Shown here: one piece after another, positions 44,253-54,319 of the stretch | Layout of the letters: the number at the start of each line of letters is the position of its first letter | How positions within the stretch are numbered: the stretch's first letter is position 1 | Source: Bacteroidaceae bacterium | GTDB taxonomy: Bacteria; Bacteroidota; Bacteroidia; Bacteroidales; Bacteroidaceae | NCBI GenBank assembly: GCA_017646665.1 | Contig: JAGCMB010000052.1 | Location: forward strand, 1-60,911 | DNA: 60,911 nucleotides | Reading direction: 5' to 3' | The notes under the pieces: model-generated | What the model saw: only the letters and a program-made list of their open reading frames with translations | The model's database searches: none | Told to the model about the DNA's origin: nothing | Translations under genes and position numbers: made by a program

Positions 44253-44936
44253 ATGAATAAATTACCAGAAGTTACCAAAAATCTCTTAGCGATAAACATT
44301 CTTATGTTCTTGGCCTCTTTAGTAATGGAGAAACAGGGAATTGACTTGACAAATATCCTTGGACTTCATTTTTTCAAGGCGGCCGATTTCGCTATTTATC
44401 AGTTTGTTACATATATGTTTATGCACGGTGGCTTTGCCCATCTGTTTTTCAATATGTTCGCGCTTTATATGTTTGGTGGCGTGCTTGAGAGAGTGTGGGG
44501 CGCAAAGCGATTTTTGATTTTTTATCTTGTGGCCGGTGTTGGTGCCGGTGTGTTCCAGGAGATTGTGCAGTATATCAGCTTCTTGCAGGAGGGTCTTGAC
44601 GGTTTTGCCAGTGTCAACATACCGTCGGTCGGCATTATGCCAATGGGCGAATTCCTTAATTTGTGGACGACTGTCGGAGCTTCGGGTGCGATATATGCAA
44701 TATTGCTTGGTTTTGGTATGATGTTTCCAAATGACAAGATGTTTGTTTTCCCTTTGCCTTTTCCCATCAAGGCAAAATTCTTTGTCATAGGTTATGCCGT
44801 GATAGAACTGTTGCTTGGTGTTTCAAACAGTATGGATGGCGTGGCGCATTTTGCACACCTTGGAGGAATGGTCTTTGGTCTTGTTATGGTAATTTATTGG
44901 CGTAAGAAACGAAAGATTGGAGGGCCTTATGTTTAA
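44253..44936 (+). CDS. Rhomboid-family intramembrane serine protease
   Basis: 227 residues with six or more membrane segments. Motifs: HGGFAHLFFNMFALYMFG in TM2, the catalytic Ser in TVGASGAIYAILLGFG (GxSG), and the catalytic His in VAHFAHLGGMVFG. Cleaves single-pass membrane proteins; the target is unknown. A second rhomboid gene overlaps its 3' end by eight bases. Confidence 0.92.
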   Translation: MNKLPEVTKNLLAINILMFLASLVMEKQGIDLTNILGLHFFKAADFAIYQFVTYMFMHGGFAHLFFNMFALYMFGGVLERVWGAKRFLIFYLVAGVGAGVFQEIVQYISFLQEGLDGFASVNIPSVGIMPMGEFLNLWTTVGASGAIYAILLGFGMMFPNDKMFVFPLPFPIKAKFFVIGYAVIELLLGVSNSMDGVAHFAHLGGMVFGLVMVIYWRKKRKIGGPYV

Positions 44937-45828
44937 GAATCTAATTGCAAAATTCCGTACGGCCGATATTGTCTGGAAATTTATATATGCAAATATTTTT
45001 GTATATATAATCCTCGTTTTAATCGGAGTTTTTTCGGTGCTTTTAAATTTGCCGTCGCTGGTGGCCGGCGTAAAATCACTGCTTGAATTGCCGGCTTCGC
45101 CTGTGGCCTTGCTGCAAAAGCCCTGGACGGTGTTTACATATATGTTCTTGCATAGTGGCATAATGCATATCCTTTGGAATATGTTTGCTCTGTATGCGTT
45201 TGGGAAAATATTCCTGAACTTCTTCTCGATAAGGCACTTCGTGGGTGTGTATGTGTTGGGAGGTCTGTTCGGTGCGCTTTTCTTTGTGCTGGCGTACAAT
45301 ATCTTCCCATATTTTGCAAACGTGGTCGGCTCCTCATATCTTGTAGGTGCTTCGGCTGCGGTGCTTGCTATTGTGACAGCTTCGGCTGTGCGCTCTCCGG
45401 AATATAGAATCAATTTGCTCTTCTTTGGTAGTGTCAAGCTTTCTATTTTCGCCGTTTTTACCGTGCTTATTTCAGTGCTTATGCTCTCGGGAGATAACGC
45501 CGGCGGAAATTTCGCGCATCTTGGTGGTGCATTTGCAGGATATCTGTTTGCTTTCCTGCTTGGCAAGGGATGTGATGTTACGCAAATTGTCAATCGCCCA
45601 CTTGATTGGATTGAATCTGTTTGCAGTGGAAAAATCTTCAAGCGCAAGAAAAAGCGCAAATTTACATATTCTGCAGGCGGAAAACGTGGCTCTGACTATG
45701 AGTTCAATGCACGTAAAAAGGCTGATGAAGCCGAAATCAATACCATTCTTGAGAAGATTAAGAAGGGTGGTTATGCTTCACTCAGCGAGAGTGAAAAGAA
45801 ACGTCTGTTCGACGCATCATCCAAATAA
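44929..45828 (+). CDS. Rhomboid-family protein with altered GxSG motif
   Basis: 299 residues from ATG at 44929 (MFKNLIAKFRTADIVWKF). The TTG at 44917 would add four residues. It has the family pattern HSGIMHILWNMFALYAFG and FAHLGGAFAGY with the catalytic His. The serine motif reads GASAAVLAI, so Ser is present but the second Gly is Ala, an atypical active site. A soluble C-terminal tail of ~75 residues is Lys/Arg- and Glu-rich (RKKKRKFTYSAGGKRGSD) and ends in a helical hairpin (KKGGYASLSESEKKRLF). Active protease or pseudoprotease cannot be decided here. Translationally coupled to the first rhomboid. Confidence 0.88.
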   Translation: MFKNLIAKFRTADIVWKFIYANIFVYIILVLIGVFSVLLNLPSLVAGVKSLLELPASPVALLQKPWTVFTYMFLHSGIMHILWNMFALYAFGKIFLNFFSIRHFVGVYVLGGLFGALFFVLAYNIFPYFANVVGSSYLVGASAAVLAIVTASAVRSPEYRINLLFFGSVKLSIFAVFTVLISVLMLSGDNAGGNFAHLGGAFAGYLFAFLLGKGCDVTQIVNRPLDWIESVCSGKIFKRKKKRKFTYSAGGKRGSDYEFNARKKADEAEINTILEKIKKGGYASLSESEKKRLFDASSK

Positions 45829-46021
45829 AACTTCTTGAAATTCTTGCTTTTAAATTTAGCCGCGGTGCTTGGTATTTGCGGCTGTGGGTGTTGTTGTTTG
45901 TTGTTCCGTTTTTTCTTCTTGCGTCGTGTCCAAATGTTCCCAATTTGTGTGTTTTTCTCACTGTTTATATTATAAAATAAAGAAAATGCGGGAAATAATG
46001 CTTTTTTTAAAGAAAAAACGC

Positions 46022-46029
46022 TATATTTG
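46022..46029 (+). promoter_or_regulatory. Candidate -7 box of secDF
   Basis: TATATTTG, 47 bases before the secDF ATG, matches TAnnTTTG exactly. The -33 region is A/T-rich without TTTG. Confidence 0.5.
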
Positions 46030-46076
46030 CGCGTTTTTAAAAGGAACAAAATAAATCACAATAAAAATTAATCAAA

Positions 46077-48992
46077 ATGCAGAACAAAGGATTTGTAAAA
46101 GTTTTTGCAGTATTGCTGACACTTGTGTGTCTGTTTTATCTCTCTTTTTCTTTCGTGACACAAAACGAGGAAGAGAAGGTAGAGAAATGGGCTACAGAGC
46201 AGACTGCAAGTTGGGTATCTGAGTGTGAAGCTGATGGCGTTTCTGTTTCTAAGGAGGACGAGAATGCATATCTCGAGCTCATGAAGGAACAGTACCTTGA
46301 AGCTAACAGCGAAGAGAAAGTATGGTTGGGTATATATACTCTCCAGCAGTGTCGTGAGTTGGAAATTGGTCTTGGCCTTGACCTTAAGGGTGGACTCAGT
46401 GTAACCTTGGAGGTTTCTGTTCCTGAATTCCTTAAGTCACTTGCCAACAATAGCACAGACAAGGATTTTGTAGCAGCTATAGCTGCGGCTCAGAAGGCTT
46501 CAGAGGTAAATGCCGATGTTATCGGTGCCTTCATCGCTGCTCTTCCTCAGGAAACATCTTTGGCGTCAATCTTTACATCAAGCGTATTGAAGGACAAGGT
46601 AAACCGTTCTTCTACCAATGCCGAGGTTGAGGCAGTGCTTCGTGCAGAACTCGAAAACGCTGTTGAAAATTCATTTAATGTGGTACGCTCGCGTGTAGAC
46701 CGCTTTGGTGTTGCACAGCCAAATATTCAGAAACTTGCCGGTGGTCAGGGCCGAATTATGGTGGAGCTTCCAGGTGTTGAGAACAAGACACGTGTAATTG
46801 ACCTTTTGACCCGTTCTTCAAACTTGCAGTTCTGGGAAACATATACAAGCAACGAGTTGGCAAATGAACTTCCCAAGTTGCTTTTATTGGGTACAGAGTA
46901 TGCAAACAGCAAGGGCGACTCTATCAATCCTTTGCAGGGTCTTATCGGTAATTATGGCGGTTGTGTAGCTGCTTACGTTGACCGTGCCGGAAAGACAAAA
47001 ATCGACGAAGTTCTCAAGGGTGCCAAGTTGCCACGCGGTATGCGTCTGCACTGGGGTGCAAAGCCTGTAAGAACTCAGAACGAGGGTAGCAACGATACAT
47101 ATCTGTATGAACTCTATGCTATAAAGGATACTGATTTTAACGGTGTTGCTCCATTGCAGGGCGATGTAGTTGTTGAGGCTATCGCTTCATTCCAGAACAA
47201 CAAGCCTTGTGTAAATATGACAATGAACGGTGCCGTTGCTCACACTTGGGCTAACTTGACAGAGTCTTGTGCAAAGGTAAGACGTCCTATCGCAGTTGTT
47301 CTGGACGGTCTTGTATATAGCGCACCTGTTCCCGAGGGTCGTATCTCTGGTGGTCATAGCGTAATCAGCGGTAGCTTTACTATCGAGGAGACTCAGGACC
47401 TTGCAACAGTGCTTTGTTCCGGTAAGATGCTCGTTCCTATGAGAGATGTCGAGAGCAACGTGGTTGGTCCTTCTATTGGTGAGGCTTCAATCAATCAGGG
47501 CTTGATGTCATTCGTGGTTGCGTTCATCCTGTTGATGGTGTATATGTGTGCCATTTACGGTGTTGTTCCAGGTATGATTGCCAATGGTGCTCTGTTGCTC
47601 AACCTCTTCTTTACATTGGGTATCCTTGCATCATTCCAGGCTGCTCTCACAATGTCAGGTATCGCCGGTATCGTTTTGACATTGGGTATGGCTGTCGATG
47701 CAAATGTGCTTATATATGAACGCGCGAAAGAGGAGTTGCGTGCAGGAAAGAATGTACGTCAGTCACTTTCTGATGGTTATAAGAATGCATTCTCTGCAAT
47801 CTTTGACTCTAACCTTACTTCAATTATCACAGGTGTAATCCTGTTCAACTTCGGTACAGGTCCTATCAAGGGCTTTGCAACAACTCTGATTATCGGTCTG
47901 TTGTGCTCATTCTTTACAGCTGTATTCGTTACACGTGTCGTTTACGAGCGTTTCCTCGACAAGAATAAGTTGACAAACTTGACCTTTACAACAAAGTTGT
48001 CAGGTAAGTTGTTCAAGGAGACAAAGTATAACTTCATTGCCGCAGCAAAGAAGGTTAACATTGTATTCGTTGTGTTGGCTGTTGCTATGGTTGCTTCGTT
48101 TGCTTTGCGTGGTATGGCCAAGAGTATTGACTTCACCGGTGGTCGCAACTATGTCGTTAAGTTCGAGCAGAAGGTTTCAGATAACGAGGTTCGTGAATTG
48201 TTGCAGGCTGAAATCAAGGACGCTAACGTTCAGGTTATATCATACGGTACAAGCGGTGACCAGTTGCGTATCTCAACAAACTACCTTGTTGATGACCAGG
48301 CGACCGATTCAGACAGAAAGGTTGAGGAGGTTGTTTACAATGCATTGAAGAAGGGTGGTTTGCTCGCTGATGATGTTACATTTGAGAGATTCTGTGATAC
48401 ACAGGATGACAAGGGTGGTTCAATCAAGAGCTCACAGAAGGTTGGTGCAAGTGTCGCCGACGACATCCGCGAGGGTGCTGTTCTTTCTGTGATTTTGGCT
48501 TTGATTGCAATCTTCATCTATATCCTTGTACGTTTCCGCAATGTGGCATATAGCGTTGGTTCTATCTTTGCCCTTGCAGTTGACGTGCTTATGATTATGG
48601 GTTGCTACTCATTGTTGCACGGTGTATTGCCAATGTCACTTGAACTCGACCAGACATTTATCGGTGCAATCTTGACTGCTATCGGTTACTCTATCAACGA
48701 TAAGGTGGTTATCTTCGACCGTGTTCGTGAGTTCACTACATTGTATCCAAAGCACGATAAGCTTGATTTGTTCAATACTTCATTGAATACAACTCTTGCC
48801 CGTACATTGAATACATCGTTCAGTACATTGGTTGTTCTGTTGTGTATCTTCGTTCTTGGTGGCGACAGCATCCGTAGCTTCTCATTTGCTATGATTCTTG
48901 GTGTTGTATTCGGTACACTTTCATCAATATTCATTGCTGCTCCGGTTGCTTATGCAATGATTGCAAAGCAGGTGAAGAAAATCAAGAAGTAA
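46077..48992 (+). CDS. secDF: Fused protein translocase subunit SecDF
   Basis: 971 residues. SecD (about 1-640) and SecF (about 655-971) in one chain, as is usual in Bacteroidota. It uses the proton gradient to pull exported proteins through SecYEG. SecD motifs: GLGLDLKGGLSVTLEV and the large periplasmic P1 domain, then six membrane segments with GIVLTLGMAVDANVLIYER. SecF motifs: KSIDFTGGRNYVVKF and ILTAIGYSINDKVVIFDRVRE. The N-terminus has a single membrane anchor (VFAVLLTLVCLFYLSFSF). Confidence 0.97.
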   Translation: MQNKGFVKVFAVLLTLVCLFYLSFSFVTQNEEEKVEKWATEQTASWVSECEADGVSVSKEDENAYLELMKEQYLEANSEEKVWLGIYTLQQCRELEIGLGLDLKGGLSVTLEVSVPEFLKSLANNSTDKDFVAAIAAAQKASEVNADVIGAFIAALPQETSLASIFTSSVLKDKVNRSSTNAEVEAVLRAELENAVENSFNVVRSRVDRFGVAQPNIQKLAGGQGRIMVELPGVENKTRVIDLLTRSSNLQFWETYTSNELANELPKLLLLGTEYANSKGDSINPLQGLIGNYGGCVAAYVDRAGKTKIDEVLKGAKLPRGMRLHWGAKPVRTQNEGSNDTYLYELYAIKDTDFNGVAPLQGDVVVEAIASFQNNKPCVNMTMNGAVAHTWANLTESCAKVRRPIAVVLDGLVYSAPVPEGRISGGHSVISGSFTIEETQDLATVLCSGKMLVPMRDVESNVVGPSIGEASINQGLMSFVVAFILLMVYMCAIYGVVPGMIANGALLLNLFFTLGILASFQAALTMSGIAGIVLTLGMAVDANVLIYERAKEELRAGKNVRQSLSDGYKNAFSAIFDSNLTSIITGVILFNFGTGPIKGFATTLIIGLLCSFFTAVFVTRVVYERFLDKNKLTNLTFTTKLSGKLFKETKYNFIAAAKKVNIVFVVLAVAMVASFALRGMAKSIDFTGGRNYVVKFEQKVSDNEVRELLQAEIKDANVQVISYGTSGDQLRISTNYLVDDQATDSDRKVEEVVYNALKKGGLLADDVTFERFCDTQDDKGGSIKSSQKVGASVADDIREGAVLSVILALIAIFIYILVRFRNVAYSVGSIFALAVDVLMIMGCYSLLHGVLPMSLELDQTFIGAILTAIGYSINDKVVIFDRVREFTTLYPKHDKLDLFNTSLNTTLARTLNTSFSTLVVLLCIFVLGGDSIRSFSFAMILGVVFGTLSSIFIAAPVAYAMIAKQVKKIKK

Positions 48993-49009
48993 TCAGATTA
49001 TCTTTATAA

Positions 49010-49052
49010 CATCAAACAGGGGCACTCCTTTTTGGAGTGCCCCTGTTTGATG
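49010..49052. terminator. Bidirectional terminator between secDF and the DUF2851-like gene
   Basis: Perfect 19-base arms (49010-49028 and 49034-49052) with a five-T loop. It serves the convergent secDF and DUF2851-like genes. Confidence 0.9.
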
Positions 49053-49070
49053 TTATTGTATGAAAAGTCT

Positions 49071-50342
49071 TTATCTGTTGCTTATTCTGTTTTTAATGTA
49101 GTGGTATGCAAAAGGACAGTTTGTGCAGTTGTTTACTCTGCAATAGCTTCTGCTTAATTGCAATAGGGCTTGTGTGTCTGCAGCGCACTCGGCCTTTACT
49201 CCTTGCTCCCGCCATTTCTTGATGATGCTGTTCTCTTCCGGGTCTATCTGATGCAGCAAATCCTCGGCCATTTCGCACAACTTTTCTTCCTTGCGGTGTT
49301 TGCCGTATATATAAAGCATTGGGACAACAGAGTTTATTATTATGACATCAACCTGTTTCTGTCTCATACATCCGTTGCCGCTTGTTTCTGTGCCACCAAA
49401 GTTGGTGTGATTCTGCCAATATCCGTTGAGCGGATGGCTGAACAGTTTGTATATATCGGTGAGCGTGTGTGCGGCTGATATGCCGGAGATTGTCAATCTG
49501 TCGAGGTGGTAAAGGCTTGCAAGTCTTGCAATGCGTAAATGTGGGGTTGAATTGCTGTAGCCCCACATCTTGTGGTCAATACTCTTGAGCCCGAACTTGT
49601 TGCTCAAGAATTGGTATTCCCTCTTCAGCTCGTTGTAATAGCTGCTTTTTATGGCATTTTCTCTATAATAATAAGGTATGCTCTCTTCGTCAAGCAATCC
49701 GGCCTGTCCAAATAGTATTGCCTCTATCTGTGTCAGATTGTCGTGATGTTTGCCTAATGCTTGCGTGTTCAGGATTGCTGCCCATTCATCGAATACGGAG
49801 CTTTGTATACCGAATCCAAAACTGCGGATAGCTACTTTAAACAATGTGTCGTCCCACTTTTTATCGCATTGAAGATAGATGCGCTCAACTATTTTTTGTT
49901 TCTCCTCGATGCGCTCGGTGAGAAGGCGCGACAGGTAGTTGTGATATTGTATGCTCGGTAGTTTGCTTATTGCCTCGGCGCAGGGGAATGTTGTGGAGTG
50001 ACGTTCGGCGGCACTGAACTCGTCTATGAGTTCTTGGGGGCATACAATCTCCAATAGTCCCGCTCTGCTTCCGGGTTGTATCGTGCTCACGCTTTTGTTC
50101 AATATGACGTGCAGAATGGTGCTTCCGGTTGTGGGCGCATCTTCACCTTGTGCCTTGCTTTGTAGTATGACATCTCCACACCACACTTTATCTCCTATCT
50201 TAACTTTGGCTTCTTTGAACAGATGTTCTTTCTCGGCGTTGTTGCCCGGGTCAACAATCTGTAGAGGCTCTCCGTCTATTGTCTTTAATTCCATATTTTG
50301 CAATAGACCGTTTCTCCAAAGGTAATTTAATATGCCGCTCAT
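49071..50342 (-). CDS. DUF2851-like protein
   Basis: 423 residues, soluble. The N-terminus (MSGILNYLWRNGLLQNMELKTIDGEPLQIVDPG) followed by KIGDKVWCGDVILQSKA matches DUF2851 proteins, which are conserved in Bacteroidota. The C-terminal CRVNNCTNCPFAYH has three cysteines, a possible metal or cluster site. Some members sit near nucleases, and an endonuclease-like fold has been suggested. I cannot confirm an active site. The upstream gene on the same strand is the HD hydrolase, separated by a perfect palindrome. Confidence 0.8.
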   Translation of the reverse strand: MSGILNYLWRNGLLQNMELKTIDGEPLQIVDPGNNAEKEHLFKEAKVKIGDKVWCGDVILQSKAQGEDAPTTGSTILHVILNKSVSTIQPGSRAGLLEIVCPQELIDEFSAAERHSTTFPCAEAISKLPSIQYHNYLSRLLTERIEEKQKIVERIYLQCDKKWDDTLFKVAIRSFGFGIQSSVFDEWAAILNTQALGKHHDNLTQIEAILFGQAGLLDEESIPYYYRENAIKSSYYNELKREYQFLSNKFGLKSIDHKMWGYSNSTPHLRIARLASLYHLDRLTISGISAAHTLTDIYKLFSHPLNGYWQNHTNFGGTETSGNGCMRQKQVDVIIINSVVPMLYIYGKHRKEEKLCEMAEDLLHQIDPEENSIIKKWREQGVKAECAADTQALLQLSRSYCRVNNCTNCPFAYHYIKNRISNR

Positions 50343-50362
50343 ATTTATGGTGTTTGTGCAAC

Positions 50363-50400
50363 AAGGGCGTTAATGCCACACGTGTGGCATTAACGCCCTT
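50363..50400. terminator. Perfect 38-bp palindrome behind the HD hydrolase gene
   Basis: Two 19-base arms without any unpaired loop (AAGGGCGTTAATGCCACAC and its complement). It lies 15 bases behind the HD hydrolase stop and 20 bases before the DUF2851-like start, both minus-strand genes. Probably an intrinsic terminator whose T-rich tail is short; a protein-binding operator is an alternative. Confidence 0.65.
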
Positions 50401-50414
50401 CAACTTGATAATCG

Positions 50415-52478
50415 TTATTTTTGTTTCTTTTCTGTCGGGTAACTTATTCTTGTGTGATATATTGCCATAAGCCTTTTCTTGAACACCTCTTTTATAATGT
50501 GGACGTCCTGGAATGTGAGTGGGCTTAAAGTTAGTTCACCCTCTCTTAGCTTAGCCTCCACGATGTTGTCTACAAGTTTGCAGATGTTCTCTTCTGTGTA
50601 CTCCTTGATGCTGTGTGATGCGGCTTCCACACAATCGGCCAACATCAGCACGGCCTGTTCTTTAGTTGTAGGCCTTGGTCCGGGGTAGGTGAATAGGCTT
50701 TCGTCAACATCTTCGTTGGGGTGTTCGTTCTTGTATGTGATGTAGAAGTATCCGGTTTTTGACAATCCGTGGTGTGTTGCTATGAACTCCCTTATTTTCT
50801 TTGGCAAGCCTTCTCGCTCGGCTGTGGCAATGCCATCTGTAACGTGTTTGATGATGGCCTGTGCGCTTTCAACAGATGTCAGGCTGTTGTGTGGGCTTAT
50901 ACCTCCATTTTGGTTCTCTGTAAAGAATATGGGGTTTTCAAGTTTGCCGATATCGTGATAAAGAGCTCCTGTGCGCACTTCAAGAGAGTTTGCCCCAATT
51001 GCCATAGCTGCTTCGGCAGCCAAATTACCAACCTGCATAGAGTGTTGGAAGGTGCCGGGAGCTTCTTGTGACATCCTTTGCAATAATTTGCTATTAAGAT
51101 TTGACAGCTCGATGAGGGTGACGCTTGATATGAACCCGAATGTGCGTTCTATCACTAACATCAACGGGTATATGAGGAGTGTCAGTATCGAGCTTACAGC
51201 AAAGTAGGCATACATCAGAGTACTTATTTTTGATAATCCTGCTGTGCTTATCATCTTGCAGCACGAATATACGACGGCGTATGTAATGAATATTATTATT
51301 ACGCATTTGAACATCTGTGCTCGCGACGACAACTCTTTTAGGCTCAATATTGCGCAACAGCCGGCCAATAGTTGCAGCAACATAAACTCGTATGGCGAAG
51401 CAAGCATTATCGAACACATTGCCAATGATATGAAACTGGTGACAAATGCTGTGCTCTCATCAATGAACAGACATAGAGTGATGGGGAGTATAGCAAAAGG
51501 TAGTGTAAAAATGCTTATGCCCCCGTGGTTTGTGATTATTCCCACGAATACAGGGAAAACCGTCGCGGCTATTATTGTGAATATGAACTTGTTGGCATTG
51601 TTGAGCACCTCTTTTTTGTAGATGCTTATGTATGCCAGCAGGACAATCATACATATAACAATGAAGATAATCTGCCCAATAAGTATATATTGCCAGTTGC
51701 TTGCCGACTTTGATTTTTCTCTTATCTTTTTCTGCTCAAGATATGCCTTGATGGTCTTTTCGGCATCCTTGTCAATAATATCTCCGGTGCTTATGATTTT
51801 CTTGCCCTCCCTGATGTGTGAGTGGATGGGGCTGATAGCCTTTATCTGTTTCTCCAGCTCCAGTTGGCTTGCACGGACATCGCATTTGTAGTTGGGCCTG
51901 ACAAGTGACATGATGCCGGTTGTGTCAGCCGTTGTGTTCATGAGGAATTCGCGTGCTTGTGAGAGCGTTATGAAATCTCTCGACTCGAGTCGTCTGGTTT
52001 CCGTGCTGTCGCGATAAGTCAGGATTTTGTTGTATCTGCTGTCGTTCAGATATGCCGTGTCGCTGTCCTCTATTATACCTCGTTCAAAGAAGTTTCTGAG
52101 GCTTTCAAAGAACATCCTTTTGTCTTCAATATCGGCGTTGGCCACGAATGATGCTGTTATTGCGGTGCTCAATTCGTGTGAAAACTCTGTACGTTGGAAT
52201 ATGGGGATAAAGAGCCTTTTTATGCTGTCCTGTTCGGCCGCAATCTCCTCTTTAGTCTTGGGCACGTCAAAGTCGAACTCGGCGCGCAGCTGTTCGTGTG
52301 TCCACGGGGTGTTCAACTTGAAGTCGTAATAGACGTTTTTCTCCTTAGGCATAAAATATATCACAAGCCCAATGCAGAGTGCAACCAGAATGCCTCTCGA
52401 TATTCTGCGTCCGTTTTTGCTTGTGAAAACCTTTATACGGTTTATGGCACCTGTCGGTGTATTGTTTTTGCTTTCCAT
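50415..52478 (-). CDS. 7TM-HD phosphohydrolase, PgpH type (c-di-AMP phosphodiesterase)
   Basis: 687 residues. One N-terminal membrane helix (~27-43), an extracytoplasmic 7TMR-HDED domain (~50-260), seven membrane helices (~265-450) and a C-terminal cytoplasmic HD domain. HD motifs: HSMQVGNLAAEAA, YHDIGKLENP and ATHHG. Characterised family members degrade c-di-AMP; this activity is inferred by family. Standing alone on the minus strand, with a 320-base gap to the divergent gltX. Confidence 0.88.
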   Translation of the reverse strand: MESKNNTPTGAINRIKVFTSKNGRRISRGILVALCIGLVIYFMPKEKNVYYDFKLNTPWTHEQLRAEFDFDVPKTKEEIAAEQDSIKRLFIPIFQRTEFSHELSTAITASFVANADIEDKRMFFESLRNFFERGIIEDSDTAYLNDSRYNKILTYRDSTETRRLESRDFITLSQAREFLMNTTADTTGIMSLVRPNYKCDVRASQLELEKQIKAISPIHSHIREGKKIISTGDIIDKDAEKTIKAYLEQKKIREKSKSASNWQYILIGQIIFIVICMIVLLAYISIYKKEVLNNANKFIFTIIAATVFPVFVGIITNHGGISIFTLPFAILPITLCLFIDESTAFVTSFISLAMCSIMLASPYEFMLLQLLAGCCAILSLKELSSRAQMFKCVIIIFITYAVVYSCCKMISTAGLSKISTLMYAYFAVSSILTLLIYPLMLVIERTFGFISSVTLIELSNLNSKLLQRMSQEAPGTFQHSMQVGNLAAEAAMAIGANSLEVRTGALYHDIGKLENPIFFTENQNGGISPHNSLTSVESAQAIIKHVTDGIATAEREGLPKKIREFIATHHGLSKTGYFYITYKNEHPNEDVDESLFTYPGPRPTTKEQAVLMLADCVEAASHSIKEYTEENICKLVDNIVEAKLREGELTLSPLTFQDVHIIKEVFKKRLMAIYHTRISYPTEKKQK

Positions 52479-52798
52479 AACTCAATCCTGAAAGTTTTTG
52501 TTTTACAAATGTATTCAAAAAACCGCTAAAAGCAAATTAATGCGGGCTATTTTGACATAACGGGCTCCGCTGCGTTGTATGGCATAACGAAAAGCATCGG
52601 GTATTGCTGTTTGCCTCATTGCTCTCGTTTGTGGCTTTTGTTTGTCGGTGTGCAAAAATGTATGATTTTATTTTGTCAACAATATAAGTTGTGCTATTTT
52701 TGTACTGAATATACTGTTAATTGGGATAGGTGTGATTGTGCCGGTTGGCAGTGTCGCAATCTTGGTGAATGGTATTTGGTTTTAAACATTTAAACATT
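52479..52798. other. Intergenic region between HD hydrolase and gltX
   Basis: 320 bases with no frame of coding quality. It holds the gltX promoter (52672-52702) and an approximately 95-base leader before the gltX ATG. I see no clear T-box, riboswitch or strong hairpin in the leader. Confidence 0.5.
52672..52702 (+). promoter_or_regulatory. Promoter of gltX
   Basis: TTTG (52672-52675), 19-base spacer, TATTTTTG (52695-52702): exact match to the Bacteroidota primary promoter. RNA should start near 52709. Confidence 0.72.
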
Positions 52799-54316
52799 AT
52801 GGCAGAAAGAAAAGTAAGAGTCCGTTTTGCTCCAAGCCCAACAGGACCATTGCATATTGGCGGTGTCAGAACTGCGCTTTATAACTATTTGTTCGCAAAA
52901 CAGCACGGAGGAGATTTGGTGCTTCGTATTGAGGATACCGATTCCAACCGTTTCGTTCCGGGAGCCGAGGAGTATATTCTCGAGTCATTCCGCTGGTTGG
53001 GTATAAAGTTCGACGAGGGTGTTTCCTTCGGCGGCGAATATGGCCCTTACCGTCAGTCGGAGCGTCGTGAGATTTACAAGAAATATGTCAAGCAACTATT
53101 GGATGCCGGCAGGGCATATATTGCATTCGATACACCCGAGGAACTTGAGGCAAAACGTGCCGAGATAGAGAATTTTCAGTACGATGCAGCTTCGCGTATG
53201 TCTATGCGTAACTCTTTGGCAATGTCTGCCGATGAGGTTGCCGCTCTCATAGAGTCGGGACATCAATACGTGGTACGCTTCAAGGTTGAGCCGGGCGAAA
53301 AGGTCGTTGTCAACGATATAATACGTGGTGAGGTTACCATCAACTCATCTATCATTGATGACAAGGTGCTATATAAGTCGGCCGACGAGCTCCCTACATA
53401 TCACCTTGCAAACATCGTCGACGACCATTTGATGGAGATTACACACGTTATACGTGGTGAGGAGTGGTTGCCGTCAGCACCTTTGCATGTGTTGCTCTAT
53501 CGTGCCTTTGGCTGGGAGGATACAATGCCTCAGTTTGCTCACCTTTCTCTGTTGCTTAAACCCGAGGGAAATGGAAAGCTCAGCAAACGCGATGGTGACC
53601 GTCTTGGCTTCCCGGTGTTCCCGCTCGAGTGGAACGACCCGAAGAGCGGTGCAATTTCAACCGGTTTCCGCGAGAGCGACTATCTGCCCGAGGCAGTAGT
53701 GAACTTCCTCGCTCTGCTTGGATGGAATCCTGGCGACGATGTGGAAATGATGTCGCTCGAGGAACTTGTGAAGAAATTCGACCTCTCAAAGTGTAGCAAG
53801 GCCGGTGCACGTTTCGACTATAAGAAGATGGTTTGGTTTAACCACGAATATATTCTCCAGAAATCGGATAGGGAGATTGCAGAGATATTTATGAACGTAG
53901 TCAAGGAGCACGGTGTAGACACTACATTGGAGCATCTTGAGGAGATTGTTTCTTTGATGAAGGGTCGTGTGAATTTTGTACACGAGCTTTGGGATGCAAG
54001 CAGCTTCTATTTTGAAGCTCCGGTAGAGTATGACGAAAAGACTGCAAAGAAGCGTTGGAAAGAGGATTCTGCTCAAAAGATGACCGAACTTGCCGACTTG
54101 CTTGAATCACTCGACGATTTCTCTATTGAGAACCAGGATAAGGTTGTTCACGAGTGGATTGAGGTCAAGGGATATGGTATGGGCGAGATTATGAACGCTT
54201 TCCGCCTGGCACTTGTAGGTGAAGGAAAAGGCCCTCAGATGTTCCACATTTCAGGCCTTATAGGTAAAGAGGAAACTTTGTCGCGCTTGCGTCGTGCTGT
54301 AACAGTATTAGGTTAA
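52799..54316 (+). CDS. gltX: Glutamyl-tRNA synthetase
   Basis: 505 residues from ATG at 52799 ([16 protein letters not shown]). The frame opens 10 codons earlier, but those residues are not conserved. Class I enzyme: HIGH-type motif [25 protein letters not shown]-type motif as [12 protein letters not shown], and an all-helical anticodon-binding C-terminus. Full family length. waaA begins four bases after the stop. Confidence 0.96.
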   Translation: MAERKVRVRFAPSPTGPLHIGGVRTALYNYLFAKQHGGDLVLRIEDTDSNRFVPGAEEYILESFRWLGIKFDEGVSFGGEYGPYRQSERREIYKKYVKQLLDAGRAYIAFDTPEELEAKRAEIENFQYDAASRMSMRNSLAMSADEVAALIESGHQYVVRFKVEPGEKVVVNDIIRGEVTINSSIIDDKVLYKSADELPTYHLANIVDDHLMEITHVIRGEEWLPSAPLHVLLYRAFGWEDTMPQFAHLSLLLKPEGNGKLSKRDGDRLGFPVFPLEWNDPKSGAISTGFRESDYLPEAVVNFLALLGWNPGDDVEMMSLEELVKKFDLSKCSKAGARFDYKKMVWFNHEYILQKSDREIAEIFMNVVKEHGVDTTLEHLEEIVSLMKGRVNFVHELWDASSFYFEAPVEYDEKTAKKRWKEDSAQKMTELADLLESLDDFSIENQDKVVHEWIEVKGYGMGEIMNAFRLALVGEGKGPQMFHISGLIGKEETLSRLRRAVTVLG

Positions 54317-54319
54317 GCA

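Noticed and set aside
46077-48992. Fusion of SecD and SecF as a novelty
   Set aside because: A single SecDF chain is the normal form in Bacteroidota.
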